Shown here: one piece after another, positions 50,470 to 61,913 of the stretch
How positions within the stretch are numbered: the stretch's first letter is position 1
Layout: the number at the start of each line of letters is the position of its first letter
From: Xylaria sp. FL1777
Lineage: Eukaryota; Ascomycota; Sordariomycetes; Xylariales; Xylariaceae
Length of the DNA: 64,000 bases
Assembly: GCA_022578965.1 (NCBI GenBank)
Contig: MU400526.1
Span: 434,001-498,000, forward strand
Direction: 5' to 3'
Program-made: the position numbers and the translations under genes
The notes under the pieces: model-generated
Database searches by the model: none
Told to the model about the DNA's origin: nothing
The model's input: only the letters and a program-made list of their open reading frames with translations

Positions 50470-51250
50470 GCCAGAGAGGACTAGACGGAGAGAAAGGACG
50501 CGATGGAAAGCGCAAAGCAGAGGAAGAATCCGGTTTAGAGAGGAGAGATGGTAACGGACACGGGAGATAGAACGAGCCAGCAGTTCAAATATCTTGGGGG
50601 AGGGGAGCAGGGGTGCGTGAGTAAAAGTCGGGAAGTGCGTGGGTTGAGATTTAGAAGTATGAGGGAAAAGAGTTGGATATGCGTGTACGTGTGGAAGTGT
50701 GTGTGAGTACGTGTGTATGTGTAAGAGGGAGAGGGAATGGGAGTGGGAGAGGGAGAGAGGGAGAGAGAGATGTAATATGATGTGGGACGGGGAGGATGAA
50801 AGGTAGTTTTAAGCTAAAAGAAGCATCAATGTTGACGGGGGAGGTCTGAGGCGGCGGGACAAGCCAACCCTTCAAAATCGGCGTCCAAGGTCCACGGTCC
50901 ACGGTCTGCCTACGGTCCACACACGCGCGCGCAGACCAGAGCAGAGCTGCCGAGCACACCACACAACCACACACACACGCACGCACGCACACACGCACAA
51001 CCAGGAGCGCCCTGGCCCAGCCGGATCCGATGGGCGATTTGGCAGATACGTGGGTAACAGATAGACGGGTACACAGAGAGCGAGAGAGAGGGAGAGCAGG
51101 GCGGTGGACAGTAAGTAGGCATGTATGTGTGTATGTGTGTGTGTATGTAAAGTATGTATGTATGTGTGTAATGTATGTAGGTTGGGGATGTAGGTATGTA
51201 GATAGGCAGGTAGATAGGTAAAATAGGTAAATGGGTAAAAAAAGGTAAAA
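50470..51250. repeat. Cluster of GA, CA/TG, GTAT and GGTAAA simple repeats
   Basis: From 50470 the plus strand is purine-rich (for example GAGAGGGAGAGAGGGAGAGA near 50745). CA-type repeats follow at 50960-51000 (ACACACACACGCACGCACGC), then GTAT/TGTG repeats at 51120-51180 and GGTAAA-like units to 51250. Read in the direction of snt2 transcription, the purine tract is a CT-rich promoter tract. Confidence 0.85.
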
Positions 51251-52433
51251 AAAGGTCTAGATTACCCTACCCAAGGAGGTATGGATGTATGGTATGGCGG
51301 GCCAGTGTGTGGCGATGACGATGATGGGAACAAATATGTCAAAGGAAGGGTCTGCAGCTGATAATAGCCTGCGGTCGGTCGTGAGAGCACCGAGCCAGCG
51401 AACAGACCTGGATGGATGAGAAGAAAAGATTCAATGCCAGCCAGACTAGCAATCCTGGTGGATACTCATGTAACTCTAGGCCGAGCGAGCTAGTTTGCTG
51501 CCCTTTTGATATCTCGAAAGAGAAGTTGGCGAAATAGGCAGTCCAGTGCCCGCTTATCGTTAGATCGTTGGGCTGGGCTGCGTTTGTTATACTGTTATAC
51601 TGTCTATGCTTTTCACCCAGTCCCATCTATTCACGACACGAGGTATGTAGGGATCTAGCATCTGGTGTACCGGGAGGCAATTGATAGCAATATGGTGGCA
51701 CCGCAAGTTGGAAGGGCTGGCGTGCCATCTAGTTAGTGTACCGGCCTGGAGGTACGATGGGAGGGAGGGCACGACAATGGTATCATCAGTGTGGATACAG
51801 ATGGCTTTAATCATCGATGCAATTGACGTGTCTCCCGAGGAAAAAGGCTAAGCTCCAGTCTTAGGTACGCAGGTAGATAGTGGTGCAGTAGACGGACGGG
51901 AGATACCAGGTCAGGTCAGGTACATGAGGTCAGTAGCAGGCCTAGCTAAGTAGCAGTAGGGTAAGGCAATAAATAACTCGAGAAGGAGGGACATCGGAGA
52001 AAAAACTGCCAAAAGCTGATTTGATATTGCCACATGCCTATGATTACATGGCTGCAGCTTATAGCCTTACCCTGGTCCACATGGCCTAGGTACACTACCC
52101 ACGTACGCAGTAGGTAGGTAAGTATCCTCCCTCCATCATATACTGCCTACACTAGAAAGCTAACGAACATTATACTTAGTTACCTGCTTATTTGGCAGTG
52201 CGCGCGCAAGCCATTATGACATGCCCATGCCTTTGTCCAAGGCCACATTCCTAAGCCATAGGTACCCGTTCCCATCAATGTACATATGCGCATATATCTC
52301 CTCCTCTTGCCGCCAATTCATCAACGGGCAATCTGCTCTTTGCTTGCGCATATGCATACTATAATACAGAAAGTCCTTTCTGGGGGCATGTCTTGCCATG
52401 TATTATTAGCGCAGTTCATTCTCATCTCTTACC

Positions 52434-52482
52434 TACCTAGGTAGTATACGTAGTATACGTACTACTTTATACTACCTAGGTA
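52434..52482. repeat. 15-bp inverted repeat with TACCTAGGTA arms
   Basis: The left arm TACCTAGGTAGTATA (52434-52448) and right arm TATACTACCTAGGTA (52468-52482) are exact reverse complements around a 19-base spacer that is itself rich in GTATAC and GTAC. Each arm contains a copy of the dispersed palindrome. Confidence 0.85.
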
Positions 52483-54870
52483 CGCAAAGGTGTGCGGTGG
52501 CATCCGGTACACTAGGTACTATACTAGTGCCACTGCTGGTGGCAGCAGATACGGATATATATATATAACTGTTGAAGAAGCATGCAGGTCGTCATCGATC
52601 TTTTGCTGGGTATCAAGAGATCAAGAGAGCCTGACGTACCTTACTTACCTAGTTCGCGTGTGTATGTGCGAGAGAGCGTGACATTAAGTATGAGTGTACA
52701 GGGCACGCAGACAAGTGAACCGCGCTGTTTCAGGGTGCTCAATAATAGGCCAAATTGTATGGCACTATGCCGGACAGGATGATATGCAAAGCAGACAGGG
52801 AAGACAGGCGGAGAGGAACGCCGTTCACGGAAGCAATGGGTAGATTCATGAGCCATGACTTGACGTGATTACAGGCGTCGTACAATGTACGAGGAAGTAT
52901 CCCTACATGGAATATGCAGGCTTGGTCGTAAACAGATGGGGAGCACAGCAGGCACGGTACATCGCTCCGATGCGACCAAAGCTGGACAATGCAAGTACTT
53001 GGGGTACCTAGGTCCCGGGATAGGTACACATGTCGTCGCTCGCTGGAACAGAGAGGCAGAGCGACAGGGCCTTTGCAGGGTGGTCTTGGGGGTCTCCACC
53101 CCAATACACACGCTAGGCCCCTCCCCCTGTCCTTAAGACCAACGGAATTGCGTCTCCTTGCCCAAAGCTGCATGTTCTTTTCGACTTCATCTCATCATTT
53201 CATTCTAACAAGCCAACCGTCGTGGGCCGCCACCGCCAATGCCTACAGCTCGGAACCCGAGCAGACCTCTCTGTAATGGCAGTGCTGCAGATGGAATGTG
53301 TTGCGATGTAGAAATACGCTTCGACTGATGGTCCGAGGTCAGTAGAAACGGAGTAGGTACCTGTCTTCCCTTAAGGTTTGTGCTTGGGCCGATCGTGGTC
53401 ATCACGATCGGCGGCCCGTCGCCCTCAGATATAAGACAGTGATCAATCTGTCTCTCTCGCTACACAGATCCAAAGTGATAGCAGGCGATCTAGAAGCGTT
53501 TTTAAGCACGGCATTTAGGACAGACGCCACACGTCCAATTAAATTGTATAAGCCCAGCTACCTTGTTTATATATCAACGTGATGTGTTGGCGTGTCGGTG
53601 CTAATACAGTGGCTACTATGTCTGCCTCCCGCGCGGCCAAATAACCTTTTGCCCCCGACATAGATGTATCGGTCAGTCATGGCTCCTAGGCAATATTATT
53701 TACTATACCCAGTATTCTTAGGATTTTGCCTACGTAGTAAGTACCTACCGCCCCAGATGTATGAGACGGAGTCGCCCCTCAAAATGTCCAGTAATATATG
53801 TTTTATTCACCCTGTAGTGTGGTGAGTGCACAGCAGTGCCGGTGGTCTCCGTTCATTGATGGTGGAGACACCTCGAGTCCCTGTCTTCTACTATTTCTTT
53901 TCATTTTCCCACAACATCCTCCTCTCTCCAGTATCCATAGAAACGAATATTACATAGGTAGTCTTTGTGAGGCTACCTTTTGTTGTTATAATGAAATTTT
54001 CTTCCGGGCGGTGAGTGCAGCAAGGGCGCTCTCTGTAGCGAGGCATTTTACTCAACACAACGAATGAAACAAATGCTAACCCGAGTCAGTGGTCCCGGGT
54101 TCTTTGAGACAGAGAATCGTGACATTGGTGCCGGTCGCATAGGTAGGGATGAAAATCCGAGGGTCGACCCGTCCGAATCGAAAGTGTCTGCCAAGCCAAG
54201 TCACATGACTCGACAGGGATCCTTCGTCCTGGCTGTACGCAGCATGTGTGTCCTATTGCCTCTTTCTAAGCGCCCCCACCTCTGGCTCGCCTACATGAAT
54301 CTCACCAGGGATCAACCCAATAAGCCTTGTGCAATCGCCCTTCGTAGTATCCCTAGCCGCAAACATGAATCGACGGCATCTCATTTCGACGGCACCGCCC
54401 GGCCCATGGCTGACCGAGGAACTGCCTACATAAAAGACGGTCGCGCTTTGATGATACCGAATAACACCATTTCTGCCTACACTGAGTGGCACTTAGACGG
54501 ACATGTGGTTTATGAGGAGTGACATCCTCCTCAGAATTTGTTAGTGTGGTGAAGCGAGGGAATTTGTGAGACTTTGCCTATGTTGCAGTACGTACCTCCT
54601 TACCTCACTTACGTACAGATGTACATATGTACATACTTAAATAGGTACCGGTAGGTTAGACCCACTGCTCCAACTGCAGCGAGTCTTACAGATGCAACCT
54701 CCAGGCCGTCCAGCTCACGTTTGCACTACCTCAGCCATCACATCACCCTAGTGCCATCCAGTTCACCCCCCAAGCTGGCGTCAAGCCCTGTGTCCAACTT
54801 ATTATTTCAACTAGATGCCCAAACTTTTGTCTCTTCTCTTATACCGTCAATGGAGTCCATCTTCTAATCC

Positions 54871-55560
54871 CTCGGCGTAGCAAACAAGGAACCGGCTGAG
54901 CAACAAGTCTTGGACGCATTCGGCAGTGTTTCCCAGGCCACTAGTAGTATAGAAAGTAAGGCCATTGATCTTGCTGACAAGATCGTTTCTATCAGCTATT
55001 CAGCCGGTGATACAAAAGTTCTAGTAGACGAGCAAGATGACCAGCCTGATATTGAAGATGTCTAGACGATACTCTTCGATGTAGTCAAGTGTATGCCGCC
55101 TGAACACGAATAGCAGGGTGTATGCACTCTGGCGCTAGGCAACCTTGCACAGCGAAATAGCCAGATTACCAAGAACAGCAAGGTAAGACAAACACCACTT
55201 CATAACTCATCCAGCCTTTTGAATATAGACTAACCCGCCTATCCATTAACAAAGCTACGCGCTCCTATGGAAGGGTCTCCCAATTCTAACAGACTACATG
55301 CATGAAAAGCTATCGGCAAGTCCAGCTGATCTTGTTCTGACTCCTTCCGAACGCGCAAAGTAGCATGGCATCAACTCATTTGTAGCTCGAATACTTGCTG
55401 TACATATTCAGGACTGGAATATGTTTGCGATCTTGTCGGTGAAGGGCGCGCTTAAATCCCCACCCATCGGGGGCACGCCATGGAGTGCCGTATCTAGGTT
55501 GCCTGTGAATGGATTATTCGCTGCGCAGACATTCTATTTGATATCATGACCATCAACGCA
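54871..55560 (+). pseudogene. DUF3632-like pseudogene with RIP-type stops
   Basis: A continuous protein-like frame reads VANKEPAEQQVLDAFGSVSQ onward, has a GTAAGA donor at 55183 and an AACAAAG acceptor about 70 bp later. It continues ALLWKGLPILTDYMHEKL, SPADLVLTPSERAK and HGINSFVARILAVHIQDWN. That pattern fits the fungal DUF3632 family of unknown function. The frame is broken by TAG at 55063 (family context suggests Trp), 55111 (likely Gln) and 55361 (likely Trp), and it has no clear start. Each stop is one C:G to T:A change from the expected codon. The family call is from memory and moderate; the decay is visible directly. Confidence 0.6.
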
Positions 55561-57705
55561 CACCCCAACAAAGGATGATTGTCATTAGGACCTCTGTGCC
55601 GTGGCGTATCACCCTACAGCATAGAGCGATGGGGGTTTTAGTGCAAGCGATTCCTCGAGTTTGCGTTGCATTATAATAATAATAAACCGTCGTACGTCAA
55701 AATGCACTCTATAAGAAATCGAACATTAAGTCGAAGGGCTTCCTCTTAGGCTTAACTCCATGACCTATTTGGCAAGCATAGCACTTCCCAATTTAAATAC
55801 CTTTATGGCTATCTACGACTGGAAAATAGCTCACAGAGAGCGCAACTACAATAATGTTAGCTAACAAGCAAATTATCAACTAAGTAGTCTTTCGTTATGA
55901 GCTCACCATTTATCCTGCTATCTAATTATATAGTTCTGCTATAATGAGGTATTAAGCACGCTGCTGGATTGCCTATCGGCAGTATGAAGCGCTGTAAAGC
56001 ACGATTATGTAAACTAGACACCTTGCTTACTAGCATTATCTTATTTGCGAGAGCTGCTTGGCACTTTGTGCTGCTTGGTAACCCAGCCTTTCCGTATGAC
56101 AGTGTAATGCAAGCATTTTAGACAACCAACAAAAATTGACGGGAATGCTTGCTAGCCTAATTAAGCGATCTGTGCGTAATTAGGATCTAGAAGCGAGCAA
56201 TACGGTACGGGCCTCCTGTCGCAGTAGGACGGGGACAATGTTTGGTTCTTGCCGAGCGCGACATTAGAGTGAAAACTCACACATATATGTACATACACCT
56301 CTACCCGTCCTGTATCGTCAAATTCATACGACCGGTTTTGCGGCAAACGCGTCATTCTGCGTGTGAATAGCAGCAGAATGTATCATGTGGGCTGCCGGTG
56401 ACGTTTAGCGACGATGTACAGATTGATGATACCGCACATCACTTCATAATAAGACAGGCAGCACTAGATGGGATAGGAGGTACTCTCTCATTAGCTATAC
56501 CTTAGTATAGCCCCTCACCCCGGGGGTCACGTCGCCCAGTAAAATCCATGCTCGTCATGGCAACTCCGGGTTACAGTTTCGTCGTGTAATGTTTGGGGAG
56601 AGAGAAACCCTGGAAAAGCTTAGGTAAGGACATCACACTCACTGCTCACTGCCGCCAACAAATTTTTCCATTCACACCGAGTCTGGGAGGCGCTCTGTGA
56701 CCGGGGTCGCATAAGTATATGTAAGTACGTAGTAGAGAGGAGGGAAACGCTACTGGGCAACGTCATATCGTACGGCTGTCGCCAGCCCAAGGTCCAACGG
56801 CTAGGCTGGACCACCAGCTAGATCATCAAAAGCTGCATGATCGGGACTCGAGAGTGCTGGGCAAAACTGATAGGGCTCGACCATGGGCCCGATTGAGTTG
56901 GGTTCGTTGACGTTAAAAACGCACTCGACGGTAGGCACCGGAGGCAGGGCCGGTCGCTACCTAAGAACAGCCAAGCCGCCCACTATGGAATGGCAACGGT
57001 GATGGATTGTGAACGAACTTCAACAGCAGCCGTTCCGGTCTGGCCGATAACCTGTACATACACATATACATACATATATAACGGATATGTGCACGAGAAG
57101 AAGACACACTAATGTCCATCATCATCGCATCTAGGTTTCCAAGATGAGAGAGATGAGCCCTCGACGTGTCTGACAACTGACTGAGACCACCAACGAATGG
57201 AGTGGTGGTGATGAGCCAGACAAGGGCCAATCGGGTTTTAGGTAGTTCTGTTGACGAGAATGAGTAGGATAAGCCCGCCAGCTTGATCTCACGACTGGCG
57301 GCGATCCCACACGCTATGTCCCGGTTTAAGGTAGCAGTGGGATCCTGCGCGCATGCCACCCTCTTTCCCCTTTCCTGCGCCACAGGGCCAGTTGTTATTC
57401 GAGGGTTACGGCACGGAGGCTCCAACATCCCTGCCGCGTCGATATACGGCTGCGTGCTGCTACCTTTGGAGAGTCGAGACGACGCTCGTCTTGGCGCTCG
57501 CGGGGTAAGGAAAGCTGACAAGCGTGTTTTTTGTCTCTACAGTATTCTGACAAACCCCCCATCATTTACCTCGCTACTACAAAGGCTATTTATTCTAGCA
57601 TATCAACGTCCTCTTTGGCCGAAGAGTTTCCCAACAAGATTTAGCAACAACAAAAAAAGTAGAGTGCATTAATTACTCGGCGTAGCTAACACACGCCCAA
57701 GGACT
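55561..57705. other. AT-rich interval upstream of the alpha/beta hydrolase
   Basis: About 2.1 kb. The first 600 bp continue the AT-rich decayed context of the pseudogene. Overlapping open frames on both strands at 56961-57672 show no protein-family features. The last few hundred bases should contain the hydrolase promoter. Confidence 0.45.
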
Positions 57706-58809
57706 ATGGATGAGAACTTCCCTAATCGCTACCGCCTCGACACCGATAGCTCGGCTACGCTGACCCTGCCTGACGGTCGGACGCTTAGCTATGCGCAGTA
57801 CGGCTTACTGACCGGCCCTGCGATATTCTACGTGCACGGCTTGCCTGGCTCGCGCATGGAGGGCGCCCTCTTCGATGCGCCAGCCATCACGCCTCGGGCT
57901 CGCATCATCGCCGTGGATCGGCCGGGCTATGGCTTGAGCTCGCCACAGCCGAACAGGACCATTTTAGACCATGCAAGGGACGTAGAATGCCTCGCTAAAC
58001 ACCTCGATCTACATAGTTACGCTGTGCTCGGCATCTCAGGAGGTGGCCCATATGCTCTAGCCTGCGCGGCGGCGTTGCCCGCGGACAAGCTCAAGGCAGT
58101 GTCGATTATCGCCGGCGTGGGACCGCCTGAAGTGGGCAAGAAGGGCAGTAAGCATTTCGCATAATTGTCTCCCTCTTCTCCCCATCAGTTACGAGGGCGG
58201 AGGCGCCCTGCTACTCGAGCTATAACCATCTATCTGTCAAGGTATTTGCTAGGTTTTCAGAACACTCTCCGGTCACGCTTACAGCAGCGCCTATTAACTT
58301 TAGCCGTCGCAGTGGACTGGTGGCATTGGATTGGATTCACAATTGGCTTCCGCTACTTCGGCTGGGCCTGCCGGTGGTGGTTTTCACGAGAGACTCTGGG
58401 ACGGCTCGACTTGACCGAGCAGGAGCGCTTCGACCGGTTCCAGCAGGAATGGTCCAAGGCGAAATCGACGGCACATCCCAAAGATGTCGCGGCCTTGGAA
58501 GACGCTGATCTGATCCGGTGGCTGGTGCGAAACCACAGCGAAGCGTACGGCCAGGGCTTCCATGGTTTCTCGCTCGATGGAAAGCTGATGAGCAATGCCT
58601 TCGGCTTCCAGATACAGGACATTCGAAAAGACCTCCCGATTCATCTTTGGTATGGGAAAGATGACACCTATGTTCCCCCAAGTCAGGGAGAGGGGATCGC
58701 CGCCAGGCTAGGGCCCAACGCGCGGCTGAGGATCGAGGATGAAACTCACGGCTCTCTCACCTGGAACCTTCGGGTTCGAGCACTGGAAGATCTGCTGGAT
58801 GCCATGTGA
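57706..58809 (+). CDS. Alpha/beta hydrolase
   Basis: Two exons, 57706-58147 and 58313-58809, with a 165-bp intron (CTATTAACTTTAG near its end), for 312 residues. The join creates GKKGMDWWHWIGFTIGFRYF, matching a motif I recall in related fungal hydrolases; simply reading through gives a stop. The fold marks are an oxyanion loop YVHGLPGSRMEG, IIAVDRPGYGLSSPQP, the nucleophile elbow LGISGGGPYALA (Ser near 111), the acid in WYGKDDTYVPPSQG and the His in DETHGSLTWN. No signal peptide. Such proteins are usually annotated only as alpha/beta fold hydrolases; the substrate is unknown. A role in xenobiotic or ester breakdown would be a guess. Confidence 0.87.
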
Positions 58810-59962
58810 ATCTTGTGCCATTAATGGCAATGTATTATAGTGATTGTATCAGTAGCGGCGACGACATATCTCCACTCGTACTCAATAATACCCCCTCTCC
58901 ACTCCTCATGGGATTGAATCATACTCTTGTCCAAATTGAATAAAGTCCTAAGGATATCATCGGCTTACTAACCGTACACTAGGATGACCAGATATTCACA
59001 ACGGCTCAAAATAATCCCTGATTTGTAAAAACACCTTGTTAGTTTGACGACACTGAGTGACCCCGCGACTAACTACTACGTATGACATGGGGACAATAGT
59101 CAGGGATTTAGATAGCGAGTTACCGGTACCTCACCTCCGTGCCTCCTCCGTACAGCATATTCACCGCTGATTGCCTGATACGTGTTAGGAGGATTTCACC
59201 CACAGGTTGTTAGTACTAAGTGTTATGTTTATTTTAAATCTGACTGTAACCATGACTGTAATTAAGGCAGTTATTTTTTTTCTTTTCCTATTTTGTATTT
59301 TATATTTTATTCTTCTTGCAATGATGTTTATTCCCGCATCTTGAAGATCTTGAAAGCTAAAGTATTCCCAAAATCTCTAGCTCGGCCGCTTGATCCTTGG
59401 CACGATACTTCGAGCTAATTCCACACATATCAAGTGCATTGTGCGTATGGCTACGGCTTAACAAACAACATGAGCGATAAAAAAGAGAAGGGAAAAAAAG
59501 TTTCGGTCGTGCCGTTAGCGCAGGACTAGGCTAGATCGCACGTACAAGCTGGGCACGTCGTTGGAATCTAATTAGATACCGAGGTAGATAGTAGATCGGG
59601 CATTGCTGACCGCCGGATATCCAGACGTCCAAAAGATATCAGGAAAACCAGTTGCATTTCGATTTCTTTGAGATAGAAGAGATAATACCTATTCACCTTA
59701 TCCGAGAGCGACTTCATATTCCGTGTTCCCAGGATTCTAACACCACCATCCGCAGGTAACAAACACGGTAACAATCATGGATTCTCGGCGACTTCTAGAA
59801 ACATCCATTGTATCCCCGCCTTGAGCTCTTAGCTCTCCCCAACCGGCCCTATACTAACCTAGCCTCACCGACACCTACCTACGCGATAAGCCTCGCGGAC
59901 GTCAGCTTCGAGTAGGTAGCAGCGTTCAGAGTATCACCATCGACGTGTTCGACAAGCTCACA
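58810..59962. other. Intergenic: cytosine deaminase promoter side
   Basis: About 1.15 kb, AT-rich (T-runs near 59270). No gene is supported. Confidence 0.5.
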
Positions 59963-60097
59963 ATGGACGACCACAAAGGCCTCGCGCTTGCGCTCGAGGA
60001 GGCGCAGAGGGGGTACGATGAAGGGGGGGTACCAGTAAGGTCACACACACACACACACACACACATACAAACAGTCACAAGCAAAGCGCGTGATAGC

Positions 60098-60128
<31 letters not shown>

Positions 60129-60920
60129 ACGGTCCTGACGATTTACACCCCTTGCATAGATCGGTGCCGCCCTCGTGGCTGCGGACGGGAGAGTTCTCGG
60201 CAGGGGACATAACATGAGAGTACAGAACGGCAACCCGATCCTCCACGTGAGCTCTCTTCTTTTCGCTTTCCTTATTTCGTTTTCTCCTCTCTTCTTAGAA
60301 GGCAACTGCTTGCTTCTTAGGAGGAGAGGAACACGACAATCTAGTGATCTCGCGAGAAGCAGTTTGCTAATGAGGCTCCACGGACATTTTATAGGGCGAG
60401 ACTTCATGTCTGCAGAATGCTGGCCGTCTGCCGTCTTCCGCATATCAAGGTAGCACGATGTATACGACGTTATCGCCGTGCGACATGTGTAAGACTATAT
60501 GTTTTTTCTCTCTTCTTTTTCCCATTTCTCACGTTTGTTGGTTCGTAAATATCCATCTGGTGAAACTATATGATAAAGGATGGCGTGGAGAAGTATATGA
60601 CTGAACATGGACCTTCTCTTAAAAGGCACCGGCGCTTGCCTCTTGTACGGCATCTCACGGGTCGTTGTCGGCGAGAACAAGACTTTCCTGGGCGGCGAGG
60701 CATACTTGAAGCAGCGGGGTGTCGAAGTCGTCGTACTCGACTCCGCCGAATGTCGAGGGTTGATGGAGAGGTTCATTGCCGAGAAGCCGGAGGTTTGGTA
60801 AGCGCGCTGCTAACTCTCCTGCTATGGTATCTACAGACCGAGAAGAGCTAACCAGACATGTTTGACAGGAACGAGGATATTGGTGTCGAAGAAAGAGTCT
60901 ACTCCAAAGAGAACCAGTAG
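59963..60920 (+). CDS. fcy1: Cytosine deaminase
   Basis: Zinc enzyme that turns cytosine into uracil in pyrimidine salvage and is the known activator of 5-fluorocytosine in fungi. Five exons: 59963-60034, 60160-60246, 60395-60488, 60626-60797 and 60869-60920, giving 158 residues, the same length as yeast Fcy1. Catalytic signatures are complete: H53-G-E55 (the His ends exon 2, the Glu opens exon 3) and the SPCDMC loop with C82 and C85. Other conserved parts are GGVPIGAALVAADG, GRGHNMRVQ and YGISRVVVGENKTF. The C-terminus ENQ follows the usual NEDIGVEE-type tail. Exon boundaries all keep frame. Intron 1 holds CA and GA microsatellites. A short gene with four introns. Confidence 0.93.
60042..60123 (+). 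repeat. CA and GA microsatellites inside fcy1 intron 1
   Basis: About 12 CA units (60042-60065) and about 13 GA units (60097-60123) fill most of the 125-bp intron between its donor and the TTGCATAG acceptor. Confidence 0.9.
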
Positions 60921-61913
60921 GGAATGCAATGAAACCCATGTGCTGAGTAAAGTTTACGTGGTGCTCCTATTTTCGCCATGCTTGTCAGTCAGAACCAGGG
61001 GGAGGCTAGCTTCCTAACTTGACGTGAATAGAATGTGCCATATCTTAACTTTCTTGTAAACATATATACCTAGCTCGTACTGTCCAGCCTACTCCCTGCC
61101 AGAAGTTTCCTGAAAACATGATTTACATGCTACATGAGCGTCCGCTTAATTAAGACATTTCATTCCAGGCAAGATGCAAGTCTTAAAATCTAATATCCAC
61201 ACACCAGACTCTAATCGGGTCCTAAATACTACAACCGTGCATCTCTCAAGGTCCTCGATATCGATGCTTTTAAGGTATAAAGGATCATTTTAGGTTGACA
61301 TCATGTCTATGAAACTTTGCACGGCTCCGAAACACTCACAGAGTTCGGCTAACGATGGCAATTTCTAGCCCCGGGTGTTGCAGTGATGGCGTTCCTAACT
61401 TACCACGTGCACCATTCTTTGCTTCAGGTGAGATTTCCAACTATCAGTAGAATGAGACTTTCCAAGCTCGTCGTGACAAATATGTACTAATTAAAACGCA
61501 ATCACTAGAGGATCTGGGTGAACATGAACATGACCATCGAGCACTATTTCCTCAATATCGCCCGGTGGCAAATACCTCTGGCTAGTGGTCGAACAATTTA
61601 GCGCTTACCAATAATAATGTCTGGAAATGAAGCCGATGGTAGGGATATTTTGGGCTATCCTTTACCAACTCTAGCGGCTTTTTTTATTCTCGGGTAGTTA
61701 ATAGTTGAGTTGCAGAAGCAATTCTGGTTATTGCTATAAACGATACGACCGGCTTTTATCCTCAACCCTTAGAAGTAGCTTTGGTTCCGGTTCATCCTAG
61801 ATCAATTCGCGGTAGAGGTAAGGGTGGTGACCTTTAAGGGCGTTGGTGAAATAGAATGTCGTATTGGAAATAGGTCAATACTAGTATTCTACAGCCTCTA
61901 TGCGAAAGATGTC
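60921..61913. other. Intergenic between convergent genes
   Basis: About 990 bp between the 3' ends of fcy1 and the GPATCH11-like gene. No coding feature could be supported. Confidence 0.45.

Larger units (their letters stand above)
50186..54870. other. 4.7-kb interval upstream of snt2 without intact genes
   Basis: The left third is purine- and GT-rich microsatellite DNA (separate entry) and should include the snt2 promoter and leader. The rest carries many TACCTAGGTA-type motifs (near 52085, 52434, 52476 and 53003) and one long inverted repeat. A 152-codon plus-strand open frame at 54064-54522 has no recognisable features. A long 5' leader, a regulatory RNA or simply decayed repeat DNA are all possible. 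Confidence 0.5.

Noticed and set aside
54064..54522. 152-codon plus-strand open frame
   Set aside because: No domain, no coding-like composition, no promoter context; next to decayed sequence. Probably chance.
56961..57672. Overlapping open frames on both strands
   Set aside because: The two frames overlap on opposite strands and neither shows family features or splice context.
58148..58312. Two separate genes in place of one alpha/beta hydrolase
   Set aside because: The stop after SKHFA lies in an intron; splicing restores a complete catalytic triad and a conserved KGM-WHW junction.
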